A DNA stretch of 62,468 nt from Mesotaenium endlicherianum (GCA_009602735.1 WELA01013857.1:92180-154647); one strand, 5' to 3'. Counted from the first letter of the stretch, positions 11,749 through 24,780 are shown. Notes: a model not told the origin generated them from the letters alone. Numbers and translations are program-made.

Positions 11749-14416
11749 GCTCTGAAAGATAAAGTTGAAGGAAGCTGATACAAATTTATGAATGTGTATG
11801 TAGAGAATATTTGTCTTTTTGAACTGACCTTTTTTTGTTGTCTTTCCTTGAATGTGAAAAAATCACATATATTAAGCCAAGTGCTTGCTAGTTGTCAACG
11901 AAAGTGATTGTGAGGAAGCTCAACACGTGGTTCAACGCTCAATTTGACTCGAATAAAGATCGCGAGAAAGGCATTCCTTCAAACCTTGGTACTCTTCTTT
12001 GTCTTGTGTTGTTGGTAACTAACTTCAAATGAGTTTATCCCGTTAGACAATTTGGGCGAGGTCGCCCGTCATGAGCACTAGTTAGCAAATATAATGTGAT
12101 ACTGGTTTTTTCCTTACGCTTCTTGCTCATGTAGCTCATGAAAGGGATTGAGAGTGGAACATAGCAAATATACAAGGTATGAACAAGTTTGTTACGGGAT
12201 CGTGGCCATAAACCTTGGCAGGGAGTTGGGTAGCTAATTGACAAAAATGGCAACATAAACTAACATTCTATGTGAGCGTCGAAGTCCCAAGTGTGCGACA
12301 CTTGGTCAACGAGCGATAGTCACGGCAAGTGCGACCCTCCTTGTAGAATTTATTTGTCCGTGAGCGACGTATAAAGCAACGTAATTTTCCGTACCAAAAT
12401 ACACGCGTATTTCCAAAATTTGCATAAGTTCAATAAGTATTTGTTATACCGATACTCCAATCACGTATGTCTAGGTTTTGACGCACATAGGTCAACATTA
12501 TGGCCCTAGTATGGATCATTAAGCACCAATGTGAAGAATAATTTGTAGAAGGGCGCGACAATAAGCATTAGTATGACCTTTTGAGGCACACAAGCTAACA
12601 CGTAAAGCATAGCATGCGACTTTAAGCATGAATATGACCTCCAAAATCATACAAGCCGGTAGGTGAAGCATAAGGGTTGACCTTCCAAGCGTGAGATCAA
12701 TCTACTCAAGCATGAGAGAGGGGATAGACCACACATTCCTAAGCATAAGCATCACGAAGATGGTATGAAGTGACAACCGACGCAAGTTAAGATAAGCACT
12801 TAAGAAAGATAGTAAACAATCACTGTTAGTCCAAACTCAAGAAGTGGAAGGTTGAGGAAAGAAAGAATGTGACTTGAAGTGGCCTAGACGATTATTGATG
12901 TGATTTGAGTACACGTTGGAAGGTGACGCAAGCACAAGCCAGTGGAAGAAGATATGGCATGCTTTATTAGAAGAAGCATTGAGCAACATAATAATTTTAC
13001 CTTTCTTGTGCAAAAATATGTACAAATCAAGCACAACAATGGTATGCTTAGACTTTACATAACTTGAAAAGTGCGCTTAACATGACTAAAAAAATGTCAA
13101 CCCTTCTGGAGGTAAGCTGCAAAGCATCATCACAAAAGCTTGAGTCAAGAAAACGTCACACCATACACAGTACATCAAAAATGGTCATGGTGGTCTTGCA
13201 AAAGTTTCAGATTGCAACAACACAGTGAGAGGGACTAGAAGTTATCAAAGGTGCTTGATATGTATTCTTGCACACATCAGGTTACTTATGAAACTTGTAT
13301 GAGAGCAAATTGAAATCAAAATCAGGACTCCCTTCACTATAAGTCATTTTCAGGAGGAGCTCATTTTCATTAGTGGTATCACTAAAAGCATTTGTTTCTC
13401 TTCAAAAGTTTCCAAAATTATGCATGAGGAAACACTATTATATATTAGGTTGCAAGTGCTCCTCATAAAAGCTTACTTATGAATGCATTAGTATTAAGGA
13501 GCGACAGCTTAAAGAAGATGGCTGCCAAAGGAGGTGAACACGGAAACATTACAACCCCCGATCACAATCTCTGCGTTTAATGTGGAGTAAGTGGCCAAGA
13601 GGCGGTGCTTATGGGTGTAAATTCGACCGATCGGAAGATTCCTATCAACAGCTAATCCATTGTGAAGTAGACACAATATCAATTTGGCAAAATACGATAA
13701 ATGGCGCTTCTTGTGACATGATCCCATAGTTCTACAACTCTCTTTTGTATACTAAGTTGTCATTGTATCATCTTAGCCTTGTACTTTAGTATTTGAAAAA
13801 AGAAGCTAGCTCCTTCAATATGATGAATTTTCATCTCATATTCACTCAAGCAGGTAATAGCGCCACGTACAGTCATGCATGTAGCGTCACAAGGACATCC
13901 ACAATGAGTACTATAAGAATTGGATAGGACACAATATGCTGTTGAACTATGAAAACATTGATCTGCCAAAACGATGAAAGAGCTTCTGCTTGATTTACCA
14001 TAGGCGTCTACAATATAGCAGACAAGTAGGTAACTGCTATTTGTACAGAAGCTCCAACCATCATACTTGTTCACCTCAAAAATGCGACAAAGTATCTCCA
14101 GCGGGCTTGCTCTAAGTAAAGGCAAATTATGTACACAACTGTCACCTACATAATCATGTCTGGTTGCCCTTTCTTACTATCCTTCCGCTTCATCAAATGA
14201 AAGCAGGTACTGCAAGCAAGAGGGATGCAGCAGAAGAGACTGACTAATGATTTACTCCCTCCCGCACACTTGTGAACACCTTGATTCTTCAACAGATACT
14301 GAAGCATTGATGCATGCTTGTGACTATCCTACTGCAAGCATCAATTTTGCGTCATATATGTTCTAGGCGCTATTCATACAGAAACTAGGCTCGGCATACT
14401 AGGTGCCAAACATCTC
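11749..14416. other. Intergenic region without recognised genes
   Basis: AT-rich. It contains a two-copy 61-bp repeat near 12555-12672 and an ACGTAT-rich patch at 12365-12475 that resembles hAT ends. The longest open frame (13760-14125, minus, 121 codons) matches nothing I recognise and has no supporting splice or promoter signals. Confidence 0.5.
12555..12672 (+). repeat. Two-copy degenerate tandem repeat, about 61 bp
   Basis: GCGACAATAAGCATTAGTAT at 12555 and GCGACTTTAAGCATGAATAT at 12616 start two aligned units, each containing TATGACCT, a CATACAAGC/CACACAAGC phrase and an ending in AAGCATA. Confidence 0.6.
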
Positions 14417-16805
14417 CTAATCTTGGAACATAAGGGTCACACCAAGAGCAGTCAGCCACAGCGTGATAGCGATCCAAAAGTAAGGGCTGCGTTCCCATCG
14501 CGGGGGTTTCCAGACCAACCACGCATCCAGAGGATCTTTTGGACCAGCCTTGACCCTCGAAGCTCTGGTTTTCTGTTTCTTCTCTCTCACCATCTGACTC
14601 CATGTCCGCAAGTTACTGCACCCCAATTTTGCGTAGCAAGAGCACAGCATTTTCAGTGACTCATGAAGCTAGCAACAAGGACATTGCAGAACTCTACGTG
14701 GCAGCCTGATCGCGATACCTCACCGCAATACCCCAAGAATACTGAAAGTCAAATTAGACCACCATCCATCACTAAGTATGAACCAAGGAACCACAGCAGG
14801 TGGCAAAGAATCTACAGGCTCTCCTTTGCCAATATACTGCCTGAAGCCTTTCAAGTGGTTTCACGTTGTTTTCATATAACTGCTCCTCCATGGATTATAA
14901 AAGTCCCCTCCACACATTTCAGCAGGACGCAACTGCCAACCCAACCCAACTCGGCCATGGCCGGATCCCAGCCTATGCCCACTGCATACAAAAGAAGGCG
15001 GGAGAGAGAGAGAGAGAGAGAGGCTGTCGATGCAAACACCTGTTGTTGTCTCTGTCGAGAATGGGCACAGTCACCATCTCGTCGCGGGAGATCTTTAGCT
15101 TGGGGGCTTCTGTGATGTAGCGCAAGTCGGCCGCCTGCCGCTTAATGGCCCAGCTGGGATGCCCGAGCTCCAGCCTCTTGTAAAGCGCGATGCAATCTGC
15201 GTGCCTGCCGTTTGCGTCATATGCCATGGCCAGCCAGATTTGGATCTGTGCACACAAGCACAGCGTGGGACATTCTTCTGGCTCAGAACAACATCGGTAC
15301 ACATGATGCTCATAGGAGCATGTGCCTGTGCCCCTGACACTCTCTACCAGGTGTCATGGAACCTTGTGTTTGGAAATGATAGCCTGGTGATGATGCTCTG
15401 TAGGGGCCGTGACAAAACAGCCTTGCTTGCAACAAAGAACCAAATTAGTGATGGACACTGTCTAAGCTAAATGTCTCGGAAGAATTGGCTAGCAAAGCAT
15501 TTTCTGCAGTGTCGCATGAGATCCTTTACCACGTTTGCAGATTGCATCTACTGTCTGGTACAAGAGTAAATTTGTCGTGCAAAGGAGGTGAAATGCCAGG
15601 CCAACGTCCTGTAATAAAAGGAAGCTTATCATGCAGATTCACCCTGCTTGTGACGTCCATTTCAGTGCGTGAGCTAGCCAGCCCAAGGTCTGTTCTCAAG
15701 GAAAACTTTCTTGAATTTAATGCATAAGATGCAACCATGTTATGCAGCCCTTTCGATTCACACCTGACATGAAAGAAGGACAACCCCCCCCCCCGGGCCC
15801 CCATACAAAAAAAAAGTATACCTCGCCTCCCAGCTCTGATTTACTGAGTGTGTTACTCAAGGCCGCCTCAAAAATCTCCACTGCTTTGTCGTACACACCG
15901 CGCCCGTAGGCTGCCTGGCCGTATTTGAAAAGTGCTTGTGCCTCCCTCCTCCTCTCAGCCTGCTCTCGTGCTTCCTGCGCGTCACTCCATTCCAGTGTGT
16001 TTTGAATGTTAGACTTGTTTTGTGCTGTATTCTATGTTTTGATGAACGTGATCATGCTTGCAAGTGCGCAGTAAGAAAGAAGTGTCAAGCTCTACGAGTT
16101 GACTGCCAGAATTTTAATCGTTGAGCATACCCTGGCGAGTTCTTCCCGCAATCGCTCAGCCCTTAATTCGGCAAGTTCCTCTTCACTCTTTCCTTCAGCT
16201 CCTCCTTGCCTCCTTGCCTCCTCTACTTCTTCGTCCACCTTCTTCTCCAATCGCCCAACTTCCATTTTGAGCTCTCTCATCTCCTGAATCTCTTTAAGCT
16301 GTTCTTTGCCTTCAGGAGTATCCCAATAACCTTCTGCTCCCAGAGGATTGCCCTCTGCATCACCCATTGTTGACCTCGCTATGAAGTCTTCACTCTTGCC
16401 GTTCAATCTACGGCAGTACTTATTCTGCGGGCTCTGCAGGAACATCCCTCCTTTTTGAGAAAGCAAAGATGCGTTGCCCGAAAAAGCGCAAGTGCTTTTC
16501 CTCACATCTTGTACAAATCGCAAGGAGCTCACCATAGTGGATGGGGTATTAAATACAGCTGCAGTTACGCTACTAGTCTTCAGAGTTGAAAAGAGACTGC
16601 AATTATTGGAGGGGCATCGCCTTCTGCCCTGATCAGTATATTTGCCTGCACTGGACTGTCCATGCAAAATACCGTGTGCAATCGGGAAGGCGACTGCGCC
16701 TACCATTATGCAATAAAGTCCACGATGATGCACAATTTGATCCGAACTCTTCTTTACTTCACCAGAAGAGAGTGGGAAGAGGCAGCCTGCTGACACGAAG
16801 GTCAA
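14417..16805 (-). CDS. Predicted chloroplast TPR-like protein with C-terminal membrane anchor
   Basis: Four exons: 16805-16131, 15974-15822, 15245-15040 and 14615-14417, with GT-AG introns of phase 0, 0 and 2; total 410 codons plus stop. The N-terminus is Ser/Arg-rich without acidic clusters, like a plastid transit peptide. A charged helix (EIQEMRELKMEVGRLEKKVDEE) follows. Exons 2-3 give TPR-like helices, with ALFKYGQAAYGRGVYDKAVE and IQIWLAMAYDANGRHADCIA, then EAPKLKISRDEMVTVPIL. Exon 4 ends with DPLDAWLVWKPPRWERSPYF and a hydrophobic segment, then LMFQD and stop. The pattern resembles a plant chloroplast TPR-like family; molecular role not known to me. It is transcribed divergently from the 17530 gene. 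Confidence 0.8.
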
Positions 16806-17529
16806 GCCAATACTAAATTAAATTCTAAAGCGAAAGTGTCTGATCATCCCATCCTAAAGGAGATGTTGCCACATAGTTGTAGCAGTCACACCTTATGCAT
16901 GTCATATGCTCTGTTCTTCTCGTCAGTCTGGAAGGCAAAAACATTGAACGAAAAAATAGAGCTTGTCCAGTGATCGTTTGTTCATTTTCAGAGTGACGCG
17001 CGGTAATCAGAATAATGAGTCGCGCGGAAGCAAGCTGTCCTGTAGTTTGCTCAGAAGCAACATTGTGGGTATGGGTGTCAGTGTTGCTGCATCGCAATCA
17101 TATCGTGGCTAGAGATGTCGTAGAGTAGATGTTCACGGAGTAGAAGATATAGATGTTACTATCTTAACTGTCGCAACGTAGTGGACAAACCAAGAGTGGG
17201 ATGCGCTTTCACCCATTGAGTTGTAAGGGCTGCATGATGAAGGCCGCGCTACTCGCACAGACTGCTGGGCTATACTCTACGTCCAACACACATACGGCGT
17301 CAGATAAGTCGCCCTTTTACGATATTGAGATGATTCCTTTAGGCGAAGGTGAGTGAGCTACGAAGTTCAGGTCAGAAGCGCTTTGGCTGACTATTCTGTG
17401 ACGTTCACTATCGCACCAAGAGATGGTCCACAGTACTGGGAGTGCGTCACAAGAACCGGACATAACCAGCTCTCTTGAGATGGTGCAGCAACTAAGTGGC
17501 TCTTTCTTGTGAAGCATCAATAGGGTGAT
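16806..17529. promoter_or_regulatory. Shared upstream region of two divergent genes
   Basis: The 724 bp separate the start codons of the TPR-like gene (minus) and the methylthiotransferase gene (plus). It must hold both promoters and 5' UTRs. I see no clear TATA box or other named element. Confidence 0.45.
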
Positions 17530-20500
17530 ATGGCTGGAAGTATCCGCTCAAAAGCGATGAAGTCCAGAATGGCCCAGCTGGAAGCTGTGGTGCGTAGTGG
17601 CTGGCTGCTCAGCAGCCACCCCACCGTCGCCAGCAGGACAGCTCACGAGCAATTCAGGAGCTGGAATGAGCTAGGGAAGTTGCCCCATGCTAACAACAAA
17701 CACTTCTGCTCAGAGTCATTCCCCCAATATCGCACAGAATTCATGCCCAGGACCTCTGGTTCCTCATCAAGCCACGGGGAGCAGACTAGCGGGCAGCAGG
17801 CTCGCCACATGGCGTCCTGTCCTCGCCCCACCCCTGCGTCCAAGCTCCCCGAGGGCCCGAGCTTCACAGACTTCATGAGGAACGTGCACCTGGCTGATGC
17901 GTCAGATGCGTCAGAGCTAGCGTCAGGCGCACAAGGCGAGGGGGACGAGCGCGCCCATTCCCAGATCACCGAGACAGTCGTACCGTACCTCCTTCCCGAC
18001 CCAGACGATGGAGCTGCTGCTGCAGGCAGGAGTAGCAGCGTGATCGACAGCGTCAGTGGCAGCGTGAGCGGAGTGGAGGGGCGGGAGCAGAAGAAGCCAG
18101 GTGTGATCTACTTCGAGACCTATGGGTGCCAGATGAACGTGAACGACCTGGAGATCGTGTTTGCAATCCTGGGGAAGGCCGGGTACACGCTCCGCACTGA
18201 TGACCCGGCGGAGGCCGACGTGATCCTCATCAACACGTGCGCCATCCGTGAGAACGCGGAGCGCAAGATCTGGCACCGCCTCAACTTCTTTAAGCACCTC
18301 AAGCAGCGCTGGGGGAAGGCGGAGTTTGCCAGGCCCCCGCCAAAGGGGCCTCCCCGGGTGGCCGTGCTGGGCTGCATGGCCGAGAGGCTGAAGACGAAGC
18401 TGGTGGATGCCGACAAGATGGTGGACGTCGTGTGCGGCCCGGACGCGTACCGCGACCTTCCTCGCCTGCTGGCCCAGGTGAGGGTGCGTGCCGGGGGGTA
18501 CAGGACTCGAGGGATTCAGCTCCCTACCTGCTCCTCCTGCTGCTGCTCCTGCTGCTTCTGCTCCTGCTGCTTCTGCTCCTGCTCCTGCTCCTGCTCTTGC
18601 TCCTGCTCCAGCTCCAGCTCCCTCATTGTCGTGCGAAGTTTCCCTGGCGTGTGTCCGGTCTATACCACCACCGCAACGCACGAACGCGCACGCCTGTCTT
18701 GTGCGCGGTCTGGTCGACTGGCCTTTGGATGGCTGTGGTCGCCACAGGCGGACGTTCAGCCGTAGGATGGGCGCGGGGGTGACAGGTGGACGCAGGGCAG
18801 ACAGGCGTGAACACGCTGCTGTCGCTGGAGGAGACGTATGCGGACGTGTCGCCCGTGCGCATCGCGGCGGACTCCGTGACGGCGTTCGTGTCGGTGATGC
18901 GCGGGTGCGACAACATGTGCGCCTACTGCATCGTGCCCTTCACGCGCGGCCGCGAGCGCTCGCGCCCGCTGCGCTCCGTGGCGCGCGAGGTGGGCGAGCT
19001 GTGGACGCAGGGCGTGCGCGAGGTCGTCCTCCTCGGCCAGAACGTCAACAGCTACCGCGACACCTCATCCGAAGCAGCAGCGCCAGCAGCAGCAGCAGCG
19101 GCAGCGGCTGCAGCATCAGCGCCAGATCAAGCGCCGGTGCCAGCTGGCGGCGTGGGAGTGGAGGCCGAAGCCGCCGAAACGAGCCCCACGCCATCGTTGT
19201 CACTATCAACATCAGCAGGAGCAGCGGCAGCAGCAAAGGTGGTGGCGGCGGCAGAAGTTGCGGAGCTGGTGGCCCAGCCCCGCTGGATAGCAGCTGCACC
19301 ACACGCTGTCGACCCTTCCTGCCCCTCTCACTCGGGCGCCTCCGACTCCGGCGCAGCTAGTGCTAGCACTCCTGTCGGCAACACGTCAGCAGGGGGGGAC
19401 CACCTCGGGAGCGCCTCGTCAGCGGCCGCCCGGCCCGGCGCCCTGTCAGCAGCGGCCCACCTGAGCTCGGGCTTCACAACGCTATACAAGAGCAAACAGG
19501 GGGGGCTCAGATTTGCGCACCTCCTGGACGTGCTGTCGGCGTCGTTCCCGGAGATGCGTTTCCGCTTCACGTCGCCGCACCCCAAAGACTTTCCCGACGA
19601 GCTGCTGCTGCTGATCCGCGAGCGGCCCAACCTGTGCTGCAGCATCCACCTGCCAGCGCAGAGCGGCAGCTCGCGCGTGCTGGAGGCCATGCGCAGGGGC
19701 TACTCGAGGGAGGCGTACCTGGCGCTGGTCGAGCGCGTCCGCGCTGTCCTGCCAGATGTCGCCATCAGCAGCGACTTCATCACGGGTGCCGCCCCCGCCC
19801 ACCCGCCTAGTCATAACGCACCCTCCGGCAAACCTGTGTCGATGCCATCATCGTTGATAATTTCTATCATGCTGCATGCCGCTGAGTGAACATGAATAAT
19901 CTATAAACCTGTATCAAGGACCCCCTCTGCCAACGCGACGCCTTGCTGCTCGATCTGGGTGCCGAAGTCGACGGCTGTCCGAGCTTGGTTGGCAGCCTCG
20001 TCGTGTGCTTCCTCAAAACCCCGCCCCGAAAGGCTCGTGCCACCTGGCCGCCCGCACCGAGCGTGCCCCCTGCCGGCGGCTTGGGGTGCAACTGCGCCTG
20101 GTGCTGAGTATTTGGCTGGATGTGGTTTTTTTTTGGGGGGGGGGGGNNNNNNNNNNNNNNNNNNNNNNNNNNNNNNNNNNNNNNNNNNNNNNNNNNNNNN
20201 NNNNNNNNNNNNNNNNNNNNNNNNNNNNNNNNNNNNNNNNNNNNNNNNNNNNNNNNNNNNNNNNNNNNNNNNNNNNNNNNNNNNNNNNNNNNNNNNNNNN
20301 NNNNNNNNNNNNNNNNNNNNNNNNNNNNNNNNNNNNNNNNNNNTTGGGGGGGGGGGGGTGTGAGGAGGAGCAGGCTTCTGCGGGGAGACGGAGGAGGAGC
20401 ATTGCGAGACTCTGAGCCTCATCGAGGCCGTGGGCTTCGACATGGCCTACATGTTCGCCTATAGCCTGCGCGAGAAGACGCACGCGCACCGGCGGTACTC

Positions 20501-21131
20501 AGACGACGTGCCCGAGGCCGTCAAGCGACGGCGCCTGGCGGAGATGATCGCGACGTTCCGGCGGACGACGGCGCCGCGCTACGAGGCGCAGATTGGCCGG
20601 CGCCAGCTGGTGCTCGTGCAGGGCCCCAACCGGCGCGCGCCCGACGCGGAGCTCATTGGGAAAAACGATGCGGGCCACAAGGTGTTCCTCTCGAACGTGC
20701 CTGTCGCCGACCACCTTGGCGCCGCCGCCGCCGCTGCCGCCGCCGAAGGTCACAGCTGTTGGGCGCCTGGGGAGGACGCGGAGGAGGACGATGAGGGCGC
20801 CTGGACTGCCGCGGCGGCCACAAAGCACGGGGAGGCTCTGGGCCGTTGTGACGCGGGGACTGAGGCTCACGCTCAGGTGCAGGGGCAGACGCGGGAAGAA
20901 GGTGCAGGCACCCATGGCAAGCATGTAGCCAGGGGCGGCTCCTCCGTCAGGAGGGTGATGTTGAAGGCGGGGGATTATGCAGAGGTGGAGATTTACGGCT
21001 CCAGCCTGGCTTCTCTGAAAGGACACCCCATAGCGCGGACTAGCTTGACCGCCTTCCACCGCCAACAGCAAGCAGGCGGGCAGGCGTCGCGAGTGCATGA
21101 GGAGGAAGGGCCGGAGGAAGCTCTGGGCTAG
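17530..21131 (+). CDS. Organellar tRNA methylthiotransferase, MiaB/CDK5RAP1 type
   Basis: Radical-SAM enzyme that adds a methylthio group to isopentenyladenosine-37 of tRNAs. Exons 17530-18477, 18786-19785 and 20374-21131 join with phases 0 and 1 into 901 codons. The N-terminal UPF0004 domain has its three iron-sulphur cysteines at about residues 200 (ETYGCQMN), 237 (NTCAIRE) and 282 (LGCMAER). The radical-SAM cluster is CDNMCAYC at 357-364. [20 protein letters not shown] and the exon-3 start FCGETEEEH are family hallmarks; a TRAM-like region follows [17 protein letters not shown]. About 190 residues precede the catalytic core and may be an organellar targeting region. A roughly 130-residue Ala/Ser/Pro-rich insert (about 412-542) lies inside the radical-SAM domain where homologues have a short loop. 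Exons are markedly GC-rich compared with neighbours. Confidence 0.93.
18515..18625 (+). repeat. TGCTCC-type microsatellite in intron 1 of the methylthiotransferase gene
   Basis: Repeats of TGCTCC, TGCTGC and CAGCTCC within the 18478-18785 intron. The open frame through it encodes Cys/Ser or poly-Leu, depending on frame, and is not conserved coding sequence. Confidence 0.85.
20147..20343. other. Assembly gap (197 N) flanked by poly-G
   Basis: Run of N between two G homopolymers (GGGGGGGGGGGG before, GGGGGGGGGGGGG after). It lies in intron 2 of the methylthiotransferase gene (19786-20373), so no coding sequence is lost. Confidence 0.98.
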
Positions 21132-22694
21132 TGGTAGGAGGGGTGCGTCAGAGGGATGCGTCTGCCGCACGTGCTCTTCGCCTGCTTTCACCTGAAGCTG
21201 GCATGGTCTTCAGACAACGTCAATGCCAGAAATGATGATGCCGGCTCCCCTGCCGCCCCTGTCTCTGCCTCTGTGCTTGCGTTTGTCGGCCTTGGAGCCC
21301 CCTGGCAAAGCTCGTCACTGTCTCGCACCGTCAAAGCTCGTCACTGTCTGGCATGGGGTGAACATTTGGCCCGTTGGCATTTACATGTGCTGCAGTTAGG
21401 TGTGCTTCGTCAAGTACCCTGCATAGCACCTTGTAGCCCTGCCCAAATCATCGAGCTGGAGCACAGTGGCTTCCTTCTACTGTGGCGGCCACCAAGAAGT
21501 GCCTCAGGGTAATGATGACTTCATTCTGGGATGTTTGTGAGTCGATAACTCGCCAGTTTCATAGAGTTCTTGATGAAGCTGTGGTTGCCTGTGTGATAAA
21601 AGGTACTAATCATCTCCATGTGGGCCCTGCAAGCATCGAATATATCTCTCTTGGTCGGTCATATGCATGAATTTCAAGTTATACTGGCAAATTGCAGCGA
21701 ATGATGGCTGAACCCGTTGCTTCGGCAAACACATGCTGTTCATCTGCAGGCCACCGCTTTGAAATCCTGCACTTCTGAGCCACCACGTGAGCCCCTCCAC
21801 AGCATGAGCACAGTTTGACACTCAGTACATTCTGCCTCGCTGTTGTTTCCGTTGCAGTCAATACACATTGTGCATCAGAGTCACGTATGACCAGTTTCTC
21901 CAGAAGCTGGCTATCATGGTGTCTCCATCATGAAGCCGAGAGGAATGACAATGCAAATGAGTAATGCCAGTCACTTCCTGCTTTCAAAGTAGTGCCAGGG
22001 CAGGAAGAAGAAGTTTATCAGAATACAGTTCGTCGCCGGCACATGTCAGCTGATTGATAGGAGGCCATCACATGCTCTAAGTTTCTACATCTCTACGTCG
22101 AGCAAAAGGTATGCCAATTGCAGCGGGGTAACTTGACACCCAGCTAACCACCAACTGAAGTACTCATTTGTGCCAACCTGACCTAAATCTACGATGAAAG
22201 ACAGCTCACAGTGTTACACTGTCATAGTGACTAGGACAATGCCTACCTTATCACGGGCAGAGAGTCATAGGACTATGACAATGTGTAGCCTACCTCAAAG
22301 CAAAGCCCCCAACGCCCCTAACAACTGAAAGATGCCCTATGATGCGTGAGGCACCTACTATGGCATCGCGGGCCTTTCTACAAAAACGCCCCCCCCCCCT
22401 CTACTCTACGACATCCGCCAGAAGCAGGTCAGCCGATATCGGTTGTCCTCTGGCGGGCACACGTGTACCAGGGACCAGATAATGACTGCGGAGCACATGC
22501 AATCCTACCCTGAGGATGCATCTGCTCTTGCAAGGCATTATCTAGGTCCCCACGTTCATATCCTCACCTACGTCGAGAAAGAGCAGGTAGGTCCAAGAGA
22601 TGAAGATCGAACACCAAGTCGTGCGAAGTACTGAGAACTAAATACACAAAGAGCTAGAAAGGAGACCCAAACTGTGCACGCACTTTGCCCTTGC
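21132..22694. other. Intergenic region, no recognised gene
   Basis: Probable 3' UTRs of two convergent genes. The ORFs here (21156-21512, 21482-21670, 22443-22634) have no recognisable motif. A short C-run lies at 22388-22398. Confidence 0.5.
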
Positions 22695-23908
22695 TTACCA
22701 CCCGGGAGGAAGCAGAACGGTGTCCAGGCCGTGGACAGCAATGTCCTCGTTTATTACGACATTGGGCACTGTGACTACAGCAGAGCCAGCTGGCCCGCTC
22801 AGCACAACCCTGTTCGTGTTGCCGGGCCTGGACTCGGTCAGGGGGGCACCGTGCAGCGTGGTGAACTGGGAGCCCGACTTGTACCCGAGCAGCTGACTGT
22901 AGCTCACGCGGATGTTCAGCATGTGGAAGGAGGTGAGGTAGAGCAGCTTCTGCGGATCTGCCAGCTTCTTCTTGGCAGCCGCTGACAGCTTTGCCATGGC
23001 GTCGTTTGTGGGGAGGAAGAGGGTCGGGGTGTGCGTTACGCAGTAGGCTTGGAGGTACGAGTCCATGCCTGCCAAGGAAGCATGACAAGGTTGAGAGATG
23101 CAGTATGTCGCCAACAGCTGGAGTTGGGCACGTGTATATAGGCCACACACAGGGCAGGCGGAGACTTGGGGTCTTCAGGGCACGCCTGGCAGTAACATGC
23201 AGAAGGATGAACACATACACACAAGCAAAGTCAGGTCTTTTGCAGCATGGTCAGAGTCTCCATAAAGCCATAGACCATCAAACAAGAGCTCTTCGTCACA
23301 ATGTGACCCTAGCCTGACCCGGTCAATAAGGCTTAACACCGAATTTCCTAGTCAAACATGGTGGGACATAAGGAACTAATACTTGACCAGTGGCCTGCTA
23401 CAAAGAGAAAGTTTGAGGAATTATCCTGGGCCGCAAAGCACGAGTGCAGATGACGGAGCATCTTGCCGGAAAGAACTATGCAACATGTTGTGTTATCAGA
23501 ACATTAGAGGCCAGCATGACAATGTCTACTTTTAAGCTTCTTCCGGCCAACTTGCGAGAATTCTCGTACTTTATCACATATGGACGTTCATGACCTGGGG
23601 CTGCTCACTCGCAAACCACCCGTGCATAGAATAGAGCTCATTTATCACTGATATTTGGGTTATCCTCATAACAAGTGCTCTTTAGTTCCCAACACTCGTC
23701 TGGTTGCAAGGATTGATTTAAGCCCACCTCCTATGTCAATGAGACTCAGAAAAGTGCTGAAGACTTTGGCCTTCTTTATGGCTGCTTCAGTACTTCTATA
23801 AGTCTTAACTCCATCTGATACATCCCCGCCTGGAGCAGCATGCACGCTCTGAATAATTACGAGGGCACTTAAGAACACGTGTATGAAGCTCATAAATTTT
23901 ATGGCCAT
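22695..23908 (-). CDS. Secreted fasciclin (FAS1) domain protein
   Basis: Two exons, 23908-23728 and 23068-22695, joined by a GT-AG phase-1 intron give 184 residues. The start ATG at 23908 has a good context (GCCATGGCC) and opens a signal peptide: MAIKFMSFIHVFLSALVIIQ, then SVHA and a likely cleavage. The single FAS1 domain follows: FSTFLSLIDIG in exon 1, then DSYLQAYC, TLFLPTNDAM (the H1-type motif F.PtNdA) and YLTSFHMLNIRVSYSQL (the YH-containing motif), ending in VHGLDTVLLPP. FAS1 proteins act in cell adhesion and cell-wall or matrix interactions. No second FAS1 copy or GPI signal is seen. An ATG at 23962 is in frame but would put charged residues before the signal peptide. Confidence 0.87.
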
Positions 23909-24780
23909 GGCGGTGCTTTGGGATCTAAGATTATCCTTGATAAGTTGTAACTTTTGGTTCACAACATAAACCAGAGAACACTACAAACTGGGAAACGCGA
24001 CCTAGGCGATACAATGCAAATAGCGAGGTCTAGCCTGAGGGCAATTTCCTCGTAGAATAGCAGCAGCCAGCTACGGCACAAGACATGCTGCAGCGAAGGT
24101 GAGGGCGCCCCTGATCACAATACATACACAGAGGGTAATCATCAACAGCATATTTTTACCTAGACTTTCTATAGCAGCTGTCTCATGCTGTCAGTGGCGG
24201 GATCGGTCGGTAGCATGGGAGGTCACGAACGGGCCTTTTGGTGAGGTGAGTGGGAGTCGGGAGTCGGGACATCGTAGGAAACAAGCCGGACAGATAATGA
24301 AAACAGCGCCGCGGTTCATTCGAATTTATCTGGGTTCGTCCGATAGCCCGTCGGTCAACACTAATGGCCCACTTTTGGCCAACCGAGGCCACGCACGACA
24401 CCCCGGCCTCCAAGTCTGACAACATGTCACTTCCGGTTTTGCAAGAGTCCCACAGTTACTTCGGTTTTAGTGACGCGCTTGAGGACAACAATGTGTTTTA
24501 TAACACGTTTGTCGATTTCGACCATGAAACACTTGATCGCAGCTTCATCGCATCATGAAGCGGAATCATTTGTTTGTGCAAATTCACATAATGGCTCTCA
24601 GATGAGTGTACAAGATGAAGTCAGGACTCGGGAACCGACAAGCTCTTATGTGCATGATGATGCGGCACTGTGCGGCACAACTTTCCCTCCCCATACCCCA
24701 AAAAGAAGTAAAATGCAGCGGTACTCCCGAGGAGCATGACCGAGGGGGACTTCTGTTTGTGCAAAATTAAATAAGAGGCT
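23909..24780. other. Region upstream of the FAS1 gene, running into retroelement sequence
   Basis: Contains the FAS1 promoter and probably the distal end of the 3' LTR of the methyltransferase element, whose outer boundary I cannot place. The ORFs here look spurious. Confidence 0.4.

Noticed and set aside
13760-14125. 121-codon minus-strand frame
   Set aside because: Cys/Ser-rich without a recognisable pattern; no supporting context.
18488-19360. Long overlapping frames rich in Ala, Leu or Arg on both strands
   Set aside because: Shadows of the GC-rich methylthiotransferase exons and the TGCTCC repeat; the conserved motifs fix the true frame.
22654-23220. 188-codon alternative frame over the FAS1 exon
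   Set aside because: The other frame gives a clear FAS1 domain with a signal-peptide exon; this one has no motif.
24364-24739. Two short plus-strand frames
   Set aside because: Lie in the presumed LTR/FAS1 upstream region and have no homology I recognise.
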